Part shown: in pieces, positions 16,399 through 25,500 of the stretch | Position numbering within the stretch: position 1 is the stretch's first letter | Layout: each line of letters opens with the position of its first letter | Assembly (NCBI GenBank): GCA_965247665.1 | Contig: CBDFHH010000002.1 | Span: forward strand, 372,001 to 436,000 | Direction: 5' to 3' | From: CAUZWH01 sp965247665 | Lineage (GTDB): Bacteria; Pseudomonadota; Alphaproteobacteria; SHVV01 | Length of the DNA: 64,000 nt | Program-made: the position numbers and the translations under genes | Notes under the pieces: generated by a model | What the model was told of the DNA's origin: nothing | Seen by the model: only the letters and a program-made list of their open reading frames with translations | The model's database searches: none

Positions 16399-17475
16399 CT
16401 AGTGCGGGAACGGCCACAGCCGCAGCTTCTCCTTGCCGATCTGCCACAGCCGGGCGAGGCCAAGCGGTTCGGCAATCAGGAAGAACACGATCAACCCCCC
16501 AAAAATCATGAACTCGATCTGCTTGGCGAGATCGACCGGGAGCGGTAGATGCAACATTTCCGGAATGTTGGTCAGCGCGATCGGCAGGACGACGATAAAG
16601 GCGGCACCGAGGATCGAACCGAGGATCGAGCTCAGACCGCCGATAATCACCATGAACAGCACCAGGAACGACAACGTCACCTCAAAGGCCAGGGTTTCGA
16701 CGCTGCCGAGATAGAGCGCGAAGTAGAGCGCACCCGCGACGCCGCAATAATAGGAGCTGATCGCGAACGCCAGCATCTTGGTGCGGAACGGCCGAATGCC
16801 GATGATCTCGGCTGCCACGTCCATGTCGCGGACCGCCATCCAACCGCGGCCGACATTGCTGCGCACCAGATTCTTGGCCAGCAATCCGAGCAGCGCCAGA
16901 ACGGCGAGGCAGACGAGATAGCGCGCCTCGGCGGTTGCCTCGGGTCCGGTCACCATGAAACCGAAGGTGGTCCGCGGCGGCGCGGTGATCGTGCCCGAGG
17001 GCGCGTAGTTGTAGAACCAGGGCACGCGATTGAACATCCAGATCAGGAAGAACTGGGCCGCCAGCGTGGCCACCGCGAGGTAAAAGCCCTTAATGCGCAA
17101 GGAGGGGATCCCGAACAGCACCCCGACGCCGGCCGCGAACAGGCCCGAGATCAGGATCAGGATGACGATGTTCACCTCCGGGAAGGCGACCATCATCTTG
17201 TAGGTCGCGTAGGCGCCGACCGCCATGAACCCGCCAGTGCCAAGCGAGAGCTGGCCGGCATAGCCGGTCAGGATATTGAGGCCGATGGCGGCCAGCGCCA
17301 AGCTCAGGAACGGAATCAGGATCGCCTGCAGCCAGTATTCGTTGGCGATCAGCGGTACGACGACGAAGGCGACGACGAGCACGCCGAAAATGGAAATGCG
17401 ATCCTGGCTAATCGGGAAGATCGCCTGGTCGGCCTGATAACTGGTGCGGAACTGCCCTGCCTCGCGATAGAACAC
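16399..17475 (-). CDS. Liv-type ABC transporter permease (LivM family)
   Basis: This 358-residue inner-membrane protein has about ten hydrophobic helices and the LivM family signature around LNILTGYAGQLSLGTGGF near residue 70. It also has the EAA-like coupling region GRGWMAVRDMDVAAEIIG near residue 210. It forms the membrane channel together with LivH. The start is GTG at 17475, three bases after the livH stop, so translation is coupled. A soluble N-terminal stretch of about 25 residues precedes the first helix. Sequence alone does not define the substrate. Confidence 0.93.
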   Translation of the reverse strand: MFYREAGQFRTSYQADQAIFPISQDRISIFGVLVVAFVVVPLIANEYWLQAILIPFLSLALAAIGLNILTGYAGQLSLGTGGFMAVGAYATYKMMVAFPEVNIVILILISGLFAAGVGVLFGIPSLRIKGFYLAVATLAAQFFLIWMFNRVPWFYNYAPSGTITAPPRTTFGFMVTGPEATAEARYLVCLAVLALLGLLAKNLVRSNVGRGWMAVRDMDVAAEIIGIRPFRTKMLAFAISSYYCGVAGALYFALYLGSVETLAFEVTLSFLVLFMVIIGGLSSILGSILGAAFIVVLPIALTNIPEMLHLPLPVDLAKQIEFMIFGGLIVFFLIAEPLGLARLWQIGKEKLRLWPFPH

Positions 17476-17478
17476 GCT

Positions 17479-18414
17479 CTAGACCCTCTCGATAATGCGC
17501 TCGCCGAACAGCCCCTGCGGCCGGAACCACAGGAAGACCACGGCGATCACATAGGCGAACCAGTTCTCGATCGCGCCGCCGATGGCCGGACCCCAATAGA
17601 CCTCGGCCACCTTTTCGCCGACGCCGATGATCAGGCCGCCGGCGATGGCGCCGGGAACCGAGGTCAGGCCGCCGAGGATCAGCACCGGCAGCGCCTTCAA
17701 CGCGATCAGCGACAGGCTGAACTGCACGCCGCTCTTGGCGCCCCACATGATGCCGGTGACCAGCGCGACAATGCCGGCCACCGACCACACGATGATCCAG
17801 ATCGTCGTCAGCGAGATGCCGACCGAGAGCGCGGCTTGGTGGTCGTCGGCCACCGCGCGCAGCGCGCGGCCGATCTTGGTGCGCTGGAATACCACCGCCA
17901 GCACGGCGACCAGGACCGCGGCGATGACCGCGGCGCTGAGGTCGAATTCGTTGAGCAGCACGCCGCCGATCTCGAACGACTCATCGGGCAGGCCGACATT
18001 CAGCTCCTTGACGTTGGCGCCCCACATCATCTCGCCCAGGCCCTGAAGAAAGAAGGTCAGGCCGATGGTCGCCATGAACAGAATGATGTCGGCCTGGTTG
18101 ACCAGGGGCCTTAACACCAGGCGCTCGATCAGCATCGCCAATACGATCATCACGATAATGGTGGCGATCAGCGCCAACCACACCGGCGCCCCGTGCTCCA
18201 TCAGCCCGACCAGGGTCAGCGCCGCGAACAGCACCATGATGCCCTGGGCGAAGTTGAACACGCCCGACGCCTTGAAGATCAGCACGAAACCGAGCGCCAC
18301 CAGCGAGTACATCACGCCGGTCAGGACGCCCCCGACCACCACTTCGATGAAGAATACCGGCTCGGTGACGATATCGACGAAGGGCTGCAGGATGATGTCG
18401 TAGAGGAGTTCCAT
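17479..18414 (-). CDS. Liv-type ABC transporter permease (LivH family)
   Basis: This 311-residue inner-membrane permease has eight or so hydrophobic helices. The LivH hallmarks are LVALGFVLIFKASGVFNFAQ near residue 40 and the coupling segment KIGRALRAVADDHQAALSVG near residue 180. It pairs with LivM. Its stop lies three bases from the livM start and it follows livG by 17 bases. The tight spacing shows one transcript from the acyl-CoA synthetase through to the PaaK-like ligase. Confidence 0.93.
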   Translation of the reverse strand: MELLYDIILQPFVDIVTEPVFFIEVVVGGVLTGVMYSLVALGFVLIFKASGVFNFAQGIMVLFAALTLVGLMEHGAPVWLALIATIIVMIVLAMLIERLVLRPLVNQADIILFMATIGLTFFLQGLGEMMWGANVKELNVGLPDESFEIGGVLLNEFDLSAAVIAAVLVAVLAVVFQRTKIGRALRAVADDHQAALSVGISLTTIWIIVWSVAGIVALVTGIMWGAKSGVQFSLSLIALKALPVLILGGLTSVPGAIAGGLIIGVGEKVAEVYWGPAIGGAIENWFAYVIAVVFLWFRPQGLFGERIIERV

Positions 18415-18431
18415 CGGCTACGTCGTGCTTG

Positions 18432-19274
18432 CTAGTCCCGTGCCACGCCGAGATAGGCGCTGACGACGCCCTCGTCCTTGCGCACGACGTCGGGCGTCCC
18501 GTCGGCGATCTTGCGGCCGTAGTCGAGCACCACCACGCGGTCGGAGATGTCCATCACTACCCCCATATCGTGCTCGATCAGGGCGATCGTGGTGCCGAAT
18601 TCGTCATTCACGTCGAGAACGAAGCGGCACATGTCCTCCTTCTCTTCGGTGTTCATCCCGGCCATCGGCTCGTCGAGCAGCAGCAGCGTCGGCTCGGCGG
18701 CGAGCGCCCGGCCCAGCTCGACCCGTTTCTGCAGGCCGTAGGGCAGGCGTCCCACCGGGACCTTGCGAATCGCCTCGATCTCGAGGAACTCGATAATTCG
18801 CTCGACATATTTGCGGTGCTCGATCTCCTCTCGCTGGCCCGGTCCCCAATATAGCGCCTGCAGCAAGAAGTTGCGGCGCATCTTGAGGTTGCGGCCGGTC
18901 ATGATGTTGTCGAGCGTCGACATGCCGCGGAACAGCGCGACGTTCTGGAAGGTGCGGGCGATGCCGAGCCGCGCCGCTTCATGCGTGCGCATGCGCTGCC
19001 GCGTCTCGCCACGGAAGGTGATCGCCCCCTGGTCCGGCGGGTACCAGCCATTCAGCACGTTGAGCATCGTCGTCTTGCCGGCGCCGTTGGGGCCGATGAT
19101 CGCCAGGATCTCGCGCTCGCGGATGTCGAAACTGACGCCGACAAGGGCCTGCACGGCACCGAACGAAAGGCTGATATCGTCGACCGCCAACAACACGTCG
19201 CCGACATTTCTAATGTACGGCACGTTGCGCGATGCAGCGTCGGCGGAGGCGGCCGGGGCGGCGGCATCGGTCAT
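18432..19274 (-). CDS. Liv-type ABC transporter ATP-binding protein (LivG family)
   Basis: This 280-residue ATPase has Walker A IGPNGAGKTT, a family signature LPYGLQKRVELGRAL, Walker B LLLLDEPMAGM and the switch LIEHDMG. The LARTFQN motif after the Q-loop and the MAGMNTEE stretch identify the LivG branch. An alanine-rich N-terminal extension of about 25 residues precedes the nucleotide-binding fold. It powers the LivH-LivM channel with LivF. It lies 24 bases after the acyl-CoA synthetase gene. Confidence 0.92.
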   Translation of the reverse strand: MTDAAAPAASADAASRNVPYIRNVGDVLLAVDDISLSFGAVQALVGVSFDIREREILAIIGPNGAGKTTMLNVLNGWYPPDQGAITFRGETRQRMRTHEAARLGIARTFQNVALFRGMSTLDNIMTGRNLKMRRNFLLQALYWGPGQREEIEHRKYVERIIEFLEIEAIRKVPVGRLPYGLQKRVELGRALAAEPTLLLLDEPMAGMNTEEKEDMCRFVLDVNDEFGTTIALIEHDMGVVMDISDRVVVLDYGRKIADGTPDVVRKDEGVVSAYLGVARD

Positions 19275-19298
19275 GGCGCGATTCCGGCCGCTTTCCGA

Positions 19299-21257
19299 TC
19301 AGCTGGCGTTGCGCAGCGGTTCACGACCGCTGACCGCAACGTCACGAACTTGAAGGTCGGCCTTGATGACGCCTTCGCGGCCATCCTCGAACGTCACCCG
19401 CGCTTCGACCGAGACGTGGTCGGCGTCCGAATACAGCGCGTTGATGAGATTCTCATAGCGTTCCGCAACAATGCGGCGACGCACCTTGCGCGTGCGTGTC
19501 AGCTCGCCATCGTCGGCATCGAGTTCCTTGTGCAGGATCAGGAAGCGTTTGATCTGCGAGCCGGCGAGGTCGGGGTCGTCGCCGAGGCTGGCGTTCACGG
19601 CCTCGATGTTTTCCTGAACCAGATCGTAGACCTCGGCCCGGGCCGCCAGGTCAGTATAGCTGGTATAGGCCAAGCCACGACGCTCGGCCCAGTTGCCGAC
19701 GGCGTCGAGGTCGATGTTGACCATCGCCGCGGCATAGTTGCGCTTGTCGCCCAGGCACACAGCCTCTTTGATGAAGGCGAAAAATTTAAGCTTGTTCTCG
19801 AGATATTTCGGCGCGAACAGGGTGCCGTCGTTCAGCCGACCGACATCCTGGGCCCGGTCGACGATTTTAAGGTGGCCGCCATCATCGATCAGTCCGGCAT
19901 CGCCGGTCCGCACCCAACCCTCCTTGGTCTTGGTCTCGGCGGTAGCTTTCGGATTTTTGTAGTACCCCATGAACACGCCGGGGCTGCGATAGATCACCTC
20001 GCCCTCGTCGGTCAGGTCGATCTCGCAGTCGAGAGCCGGCACGCCGACGGTGTCGAGCTTGATCTCGTTGTCGGGCTGAATGGTGACGTAGACGCTGGCT
20101 TCGGTCTGGCCGTAGAGCTGCTTCATGTTGATGCCGAGCGAGCGGTAGAAGTCGAAGATCTCCGGCCCGATCGCCTCGCCGGCAGTATAGACCCGCCGCA
20201 GGCGGCTGAAGCCGAGCACGTTGCACAACGGTCCATACACCAGCAGCCGCCCAATGGCATAGCGCGCGCGGTCCCACAGCGGCACCGAACGGCCCTCGAG
20301 GATCTTCGATCCCGAGCGCCGGGCGACATTCATAAAGTAGTCGTACATCTGCTTCTTGAACCAGCCCGCGTCCTCCATGCGGATCGTCACCTGGGTGAGG
20401 ATGTTCTCGAAGATCGCCGGGGGCGCGAAGAAGAAGGTCGGGCCGAGCTCGCGAAGATCGATCATCACCGTGTCGGCGCTCTCGGGACAGTTGACCGTGA
20501 AACCCGCGACCAAGGCCTGGCCGTACGAGAAGATGTGGTCGCCGACCCACGCCATCGGCAGGTAGGCGAGCACTTCCTCGTCGCGGCGGATCTGTTCGAG
20601 CTTGTTGGCGTTACGTGCACTGATGATGATGTTGTCAAAACTGAGCATCACCCCTTTGGGCCTGCCGGTCGTGCCCGAGGTGTAGAGAATCACCGCCAGA
20701 TCGCTGCCGGCGCCCTTGGCAATTTCGGCATCGTAGAGATCGGGTTCCCGTTTCGCGACCGCGGCACCGCGGGCCATCAATACGTCGACGCTGAACAGGA
20801 ACGGGAAGTCGTAGTGCCGCAAGCCTTTGGGATCGGTGTAGATGATGTATTCGAGGTTGGGGCAGCGGTCCTTGATCGACATCACCTTGTCGACCTGCTC
20901 TTGGTTCTCGACGACCGCGAATCGCGCTTCCGCGTGATCGAGCACGTAGTGCATCTCTTCGGCGATCGCGTCCTGGTAGAGCGGAACCGGAATGCCGCCC
21001 ATCGATTGGGCTGCGGCCATAGCCCAGTACAATTGAGGTCGATTGTCCCCGATGATCGCCACGATGTTGCCGCGATGGAGACCGAGGTCGTGCAACCCCA
21101 GCGCCATCTCACGTACGTTTTCGGCCGCTTCGCGCCATGTCCAGGACTGCCAGATCCCGTAGCCCTTCTCCCGAACCGCGGTGCGGTCGGCATCGAGCCG
21201 CGCGCGCTCGGTCAGCAGTTTCGGCAGGGTGTCCGCGATTGGTTCACTCATCTCCAT
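19299..21257 (-). CDS. AMP-dependent long-chain acyl-CoA synthetase family protein
   Basis: This protein of about 652 residues activates a carboxylic acid to its CoA thioester through an acyl-adenylate. Motifs are YTSGTTGRPKGVMLS (P-loop), YGQTEASVYVTI (adenine site) and GWVRTGDAG. The late DRAQDVGRLNDGTLFAPKYL region resembles the long-chain (FAA/ACSBG-like) group. The start is uncertain: ATGs at 21287, 21257 and 21251 are in frame, and the DTLPKLL region follows the last two closely. It heads the Liv transporter operon, an arrangement common for ABC-plus-CoA-ligase uptake systems. Substrate unknown. Confidence 0.88.
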   Translation of the reverse strand: MEMSEPIADTLPKLLTERARLDADRTAVREKGYGIWQSWTWREAAENVREMALGLHDLGLHRGNIVAIIGDNRPQLYWAMAAAQSMGGIPVPLYQDAIAEEMHYVLDHAEARFAVVENQEQVDKVMSIKDRCPNLEYIIYTDPKGLRHYDFPFLFSVDVLMARGAAVAKREPDLYDAEIAKGAGSDLAVILYTSGTTGRPKGVMLSFDNIIISARNANKLEQIRRDEEVLAYLPMAWVGDHIFSYGQALVAGFTVNCPESADTVMIDLRELGPTFFFAPPAIFENILTQVTIRMEDAGWFKKQMYDYFMNVARRSGSKILEGRSVPLWDRARYAIGRLLVYGPLCNVLGFSRLRRVYTAGEAIGPEIFDFYRSLGINMKQLYGQTEASVYVTIQPDNEIKLDTVGVPALDCEIDLTDEGEVIYRSPGVFMGYYKNPKATAETKTKEGWVRTGDAGLIDDGGHLKIVDRAQDVGRLNDGTLFAPKYLENKLKFFAFIKEAVCLGDKRNYAAAMVNIDLDAVGNWAERRGLAYTSYTDLAARAEVYDLVQENIEAVNASLGDDPDLAGSQIKRFLILHKELDADDGELTRTRKVRRRIVAERYENLINALYSDADHVSVEARVTFEDGREGVIKADLQVRDVAVSGREPLRNAS

Positions 21258-21413
21258 CTCTCTCGGCGGCAGCGTCGCGGTTCGCATGGTGCCATTTTTC
21301 CGTTCTGTTTCAAACGTTTTGCGAGTGCCCTTTATCCGCCCCGCGAAACCGGTCAAGATATGTTCAATTATCGACGCCGCGCGAGCGCCGACCCGCAACC
21401 TGGAGGCTTTGAC

Positions 21414-22211
21414 ATGCGCATCCGATTCCTACCACTCGTCGCCATCCTCGCCTTCGTGCCGATGGCCACCGCCACCGCGGAACCGCAGATCCTCGGGCTG
21501 CTGGCGACGAATTCCGCAACTCCATTTAGCTGCACCGGCGACGAATGCTACGCTGAGTTGACGTCGTTTTGCATGGAGCCCGAGCGCTCCTCGCCAGGCT
21601 ACATGACCAAATACATGCCAATTCCCGGGAGCGACGATATTCGCGTCGCCGCCCACACCACTGCCGGTAAAATGGTCACGTTGCCGACCAGCAAGCTCAG
21701 CTTCCGCACCGAGCGCGGTTTCGCCGCCGTGCGTGTCAGCTTGCCCGCCGCCGCGCTGGAGGATATCGACGCGACCAAGGTAAGCGTCGAGGTCGGCGCC
21801 ATGGTAACGCTGCGGCCGGTGCCGCTGCCGACTTATCGGCGGCCCCACGAGCCGGACGAGATCGCGCACACGGCCACGACGCTGCGCGAAATCGGTGATC
21901 GCGTCGTCGATAAGGGCGGCGTGGCGCGCGAAATCACCGTGCTGACCAACCGGCTGGTCAACGCGTTGCCGGAGTTCGGCAAGGTCGAAGAGAGCGAGCG
22001 TCTCGCCCTATGGGACAAGACCTTCGCCCGAAGCGACCTCGACGCCTATAGCCGCTCGGCGGTACGCCACACCCGGCGCGCCTACAAGCGCTGCCTCGGC
22101 AATGTCGAGGAGCACCAGCAAGATACGCTGCGTGGCTGCATCTGGCGCGCGCACGACCATCAGGTGTGGAAACTCAACCATCGCTACTGGAACAGCCTGA
22201 CCGGCAGCTAG
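21414..22211 (+). CDS. Secreted protein of unknown function
   Basis: This 265-residue protein starts with a signal peptide (MRIRFLPLVAILAFVPMATA, cleavage likely near residue 22 before EPQ). The mature part has six or so cysteines, including FSCTGDECYAELTSFC early and CLGNVEEH/CIWRAH late, which may form disulfides. The C-terminal third is helical and rich in charge and tryptophan. A TGGAGG ribosome site precedes the ATG. I recognise no domain. It is divergent from the acyl-CoA synthetase operon and is probably monocistronic. A much longer open frame upstream of this start, running antisense through the ligase gene, is a GC-bias artefact. Confidence 0.7.
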   Translation: MRIRFLPLVAILAFVPMATATAEPQILGLLATNSATPFSCTGDECYAELTSFCMEPERSSPGYMTKYMPIPGSDDIRVAAHTTAGKMVTLPTSKLSFRTERGFAAVRVSLPAAALEDIDATKVSVEVGAMVTLRPVPLPTYRRPHEPDEIAHTATTLREIGDRVVDKGGVAREITVLTNRLVNALPEFGKVEESERLALWDKTFARSDLDAYSRSAVRHTRRAYKRCLGNVEEHQQDTLRGCIWRAHDHQVWKLNHRYWNSLTGS

Positions 22212-22557
22212 CCGGCGACGAGATTGCGCCTCGCGCACAAGCGGGCGCCCCGCCGAGCCGCTAGGTGTAGGGGCACCTTTGCCGCCAACCGAGCCCGCTT
22301 CTTAATAAGGGTTCTTGAGCGGGAGTAGATATCCGGAACCCAGGGCAGATCGGTGCCCGTCGGAACCGCGACAAGCCCCTCGAAATCCGACATCCCGCGC
22401 GCTTGTCGCCGGTTGACGAGTTCGTGTAGGGTCGCCGGCTCCGTCTGGGAACGCTTCCCGGAGCGGTGCGGATTCGAGATTTGAGCGTGACGAATCGTAA
22501 GATAAGAAAACACCAATAAATAACTGAAATAAAATACGTTTCCTGGATTATTCGAGC
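22212..22557. promoter_or_regulatory. Intergenic region and probable promoter of gltBD
   Basis: These 346 bases hold no convincing gene. The last 80 bases are strikingly AT-rich for this genome, and TTGAGC (22481-22486) with TAAGAA at 16-base spacing is a plausible sigma-70 promoter. A short hairpin GGGAA-CGC-TTCCC lies near 22447-22459. The ribosome site before gltB is weak. A 61-codon frame on the minus strand was not accepted as a gene. Confidence 0.4.
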
Positions 22558-25500
22558 ATGCTACCGAAGCCACAAGGTCTCTACGACCCGCAGTTCGAGC
22601 ACGATTCCTGCGGCGTCGGCTTTGTCGCCAACATCAATGGCGACAAAAGCCACGAGATTATCGGCAGTGGCTTGCAGATCATGGTCAACCTCGAGCATCG
22701 CGGTGCCGTTGGTGCCGATCCTCTCGCCGGTGACGGCGCCGGGATCCTGATGCAACTCCCGCACGATCTTTTCGCCGGAGTCTGCGCAGCGCTGAACATC
22801 GAGTTGCCGGCGCCCGGTGACTACGGCGTCGGCATGGTGTTTCTACCGACCGATCGTGACGCGCGCGCGGCGTTCGAGGCGGTCGTCGAACGCTTCGTCG
22901 CCGCCGAGGGCCAGCGGCTGCTGGGCTGGCGCGACGTACCCGTCGACAATTCGATGCTTAGCGAAGGCGTCAGGGCGACCGAACCCATCGCCCGTCAGGT
23001 GTTCATCGGTCGCGGCGCAAGCGTTGCCGACATCGATGCGTTTGAACGCAAGCTCTACGTTATTCGCAAGCTGGTCGAAAATACGGTCGCGGGCAGCGAG
23101 CTTCCCGGCCTCGACGACTTCTATATCTGCTCCTTGTCGGCACGAACGATCGTCTACAAGGGCATGCTGATGGGCACGCAGATCGTCAACTACTACCTCG
23201 ATCTCGCCGATGAGCGCACGACCAGCGCGCTGGCGATCGTCCATCAGCGCTTCTCGACCAACACCTTCCCCTCATGGCGCCTGGCCCATCCTTACCGCAT
23301 GATCTGCCACAACGGTGAGATCAACACCGTGCGCGGCAACATCAACGCGATGGCCGCGCGCCGCAGCTCGATGAAATCCGAGCTGTTGGGCGACGACCTC
23401 GACAACCTTTGGCCGATCGTGCCGGAAGGTCAATCCGACACCGCCTGCTTCGACAACGCACTCGAATTGCTCCACCTCGGCGGATATTCCCTCGCCCACG
23501 CCGCGATGCTGATGATTCCCGAAGCATGGGAGAACCATCCGCTGATGGATGAAGAGCGCCGAGCCTTCTACGAGTACCACGCCGCTCTGATGGAGCCGTG
23601 GGATGGACCAGCCAGCGTCGCTTTTACCAACGGCCGCCAGATGGGCGCAACCCTCGATCGTAACGGTCTGCGGCCGGCGCGTTACCTCGTCACCGAAGAC
23701 GGATTGGTGGTTGGCGGCTCCGAAACCGGCGTGCTCGACATTCCCGAAGAGAGGATCGTCAAGAAGTGGCGGCTGCAGCCGGGCAAGATGTTCCTGCTCG
23801 ATCTCGACCAGCAGCGCATCATCGACGATGCGGAACTCAAGGCATCGCTGGCCGCGGCCAAACCGTACCGCGAGTGGCTGGCGCGCACCCAGATCATGGT
23901 CGAGGACCTGCCGGGCAAGGCCAAAACCCGGCAGCCGAGCGCGGCAACTCTGCTCGACCGACAGCAGGCCTGCGGCTTCACTCAGGAGGATCTCAGCTTC
24001 TTCCTGCAGCCGATGGCCGAAGCGGGCGACGACACGGTCGGCTCGATGGGCACCGATACGCCGCTCGCGGCACTGTCCCGTCATCCCACGCTTCTCTTCA
24101 AGTACTTCAAGCAGAATTTCGCGCAGGTCACCAATCCGGCGATCGATTCGACCCGCGAGTACGAGGTCATGTCGCTCAACTCGCTGATCGGTCCTCGACC
24201 CAACCTGCTCGGCTTCGACGATGGCGGCGACCATTTACGGCTCGAAGTGCAGCAGCCGGTGCTCACCAACTCGGCGCTCGAGAAAATTCGCGCGATCGCC
24301 GATCACAACGCCGCCTTCCGCACCCTGACGCTGGACACCACCTATCCCGTCGGCGAGGGCGCCGAGGGCATGGGACCGGCGTTGAGGCGCCTCTGTACCG
24401 AAGCTCGGGCGGCGGTTCTCCAAGACTTCAACATCCTGATCCTTTCCGATCGCGCGCTCGGGTCCGACCGGGTGGCGATCCCGTCGCTGCTGGCCACGTC
24501 GGCGGTCCATCACCATCTCGTCCGCGAGGGCCTGCGCACCGAAACCGGGCTGGTAGTCGAGACCGGCGAGGCCCGCGAGGTACACCATTTCTGCACCCTG
24601 GCGGGCTATGGCGCCGAGGCGGTCAACCCGTATCTTGCCTTCGAGACCCTGTGGACAATGCGCGAGTCCTTCGCCGATATGGATTGGCCAGAGGTGCGCA
24701 AGCAGTACATCAAAGCGGTCAACAAGGGCATGCTCAAGGTGATGGCGAAGATGGGTATCTCGACCCATTTCTCCTATTGCGGCGCCCAGATCTTCGACGC
24801 GGTGGGGCTGTCGAGCGAATTCGTGGCCGAGTATTTCACCGGCACCGCGACCCGCGTCGAGGGCGTGGGGCTGCGGGAAATTGCGGCCGAGACCCTTGCC
24901 CGCCACGAACTGGCCTATGGCGAGGCACCTATCTACCGCAACATGCTCGATCCCGGCGGCGAATATACCTACCGCCTGCGCGGCGAAGACCATATATGGA
25001 CGCCGGAAACCGTCGCCATGCTTCAGCACGCCGTGCGCGGCAATCAGGCCGAGACCTACGAGGATTACGCCGAGTTGGTGAACGACCAGAACGAGCGTCT
25101 GATGACGTTGCGCGGCTTGTTCGACCTTGCCTTCGAGGCCGAACCGATCCCGCTCGACGAAGTCGAACCGGCCAAGGAAATCGTCAAGCGGTTTTCGACC
25201 GGCGCGATGTCATTCGGATCGATCTCGCGCGAAGCGCACACCACTCTGGCGATCGCGATGAATCGCATCGGCGGCAAGTCGAACACCGGCGAAGGCGGCG
25301 AGGAGCCGGACCGCTTCCAGCCGCTGCCCAACGGCGATCTGATGCGCTCCGCGATCAAACAAGTCGCCTCGGGCCGCTTCGGCGTCACCACCGAATACCT
25401 GGTCAACGCCGACCAGCTTCAGATCAAGATCGCGCAGGGCGCCAAGCCCGGCGAGGGCGGTCAGCTTCCGGGCCGCAAGGTCGACGCCAACATCGCCAAA

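Noticed and set aside
18981..21413. Very long plus-strand open frame (over 800 codons) continuous with the secreted-protein gene
   Set aside because: It runs antisense through the LivG and acyl-CoA synthetase genes, both well supported by motifs. High GC and biased third positions keep the frame open. The real gene starts at 21414 with a signal peptide and ribosome site.
22208..22390. Minus-strand frame of about 61 codons before gltB (MSDFEGLVAVPTGTDLP...)
   Set aside because: Arginine-rich, without recognisable family or ribosome site, and lying in a likely promoter region.
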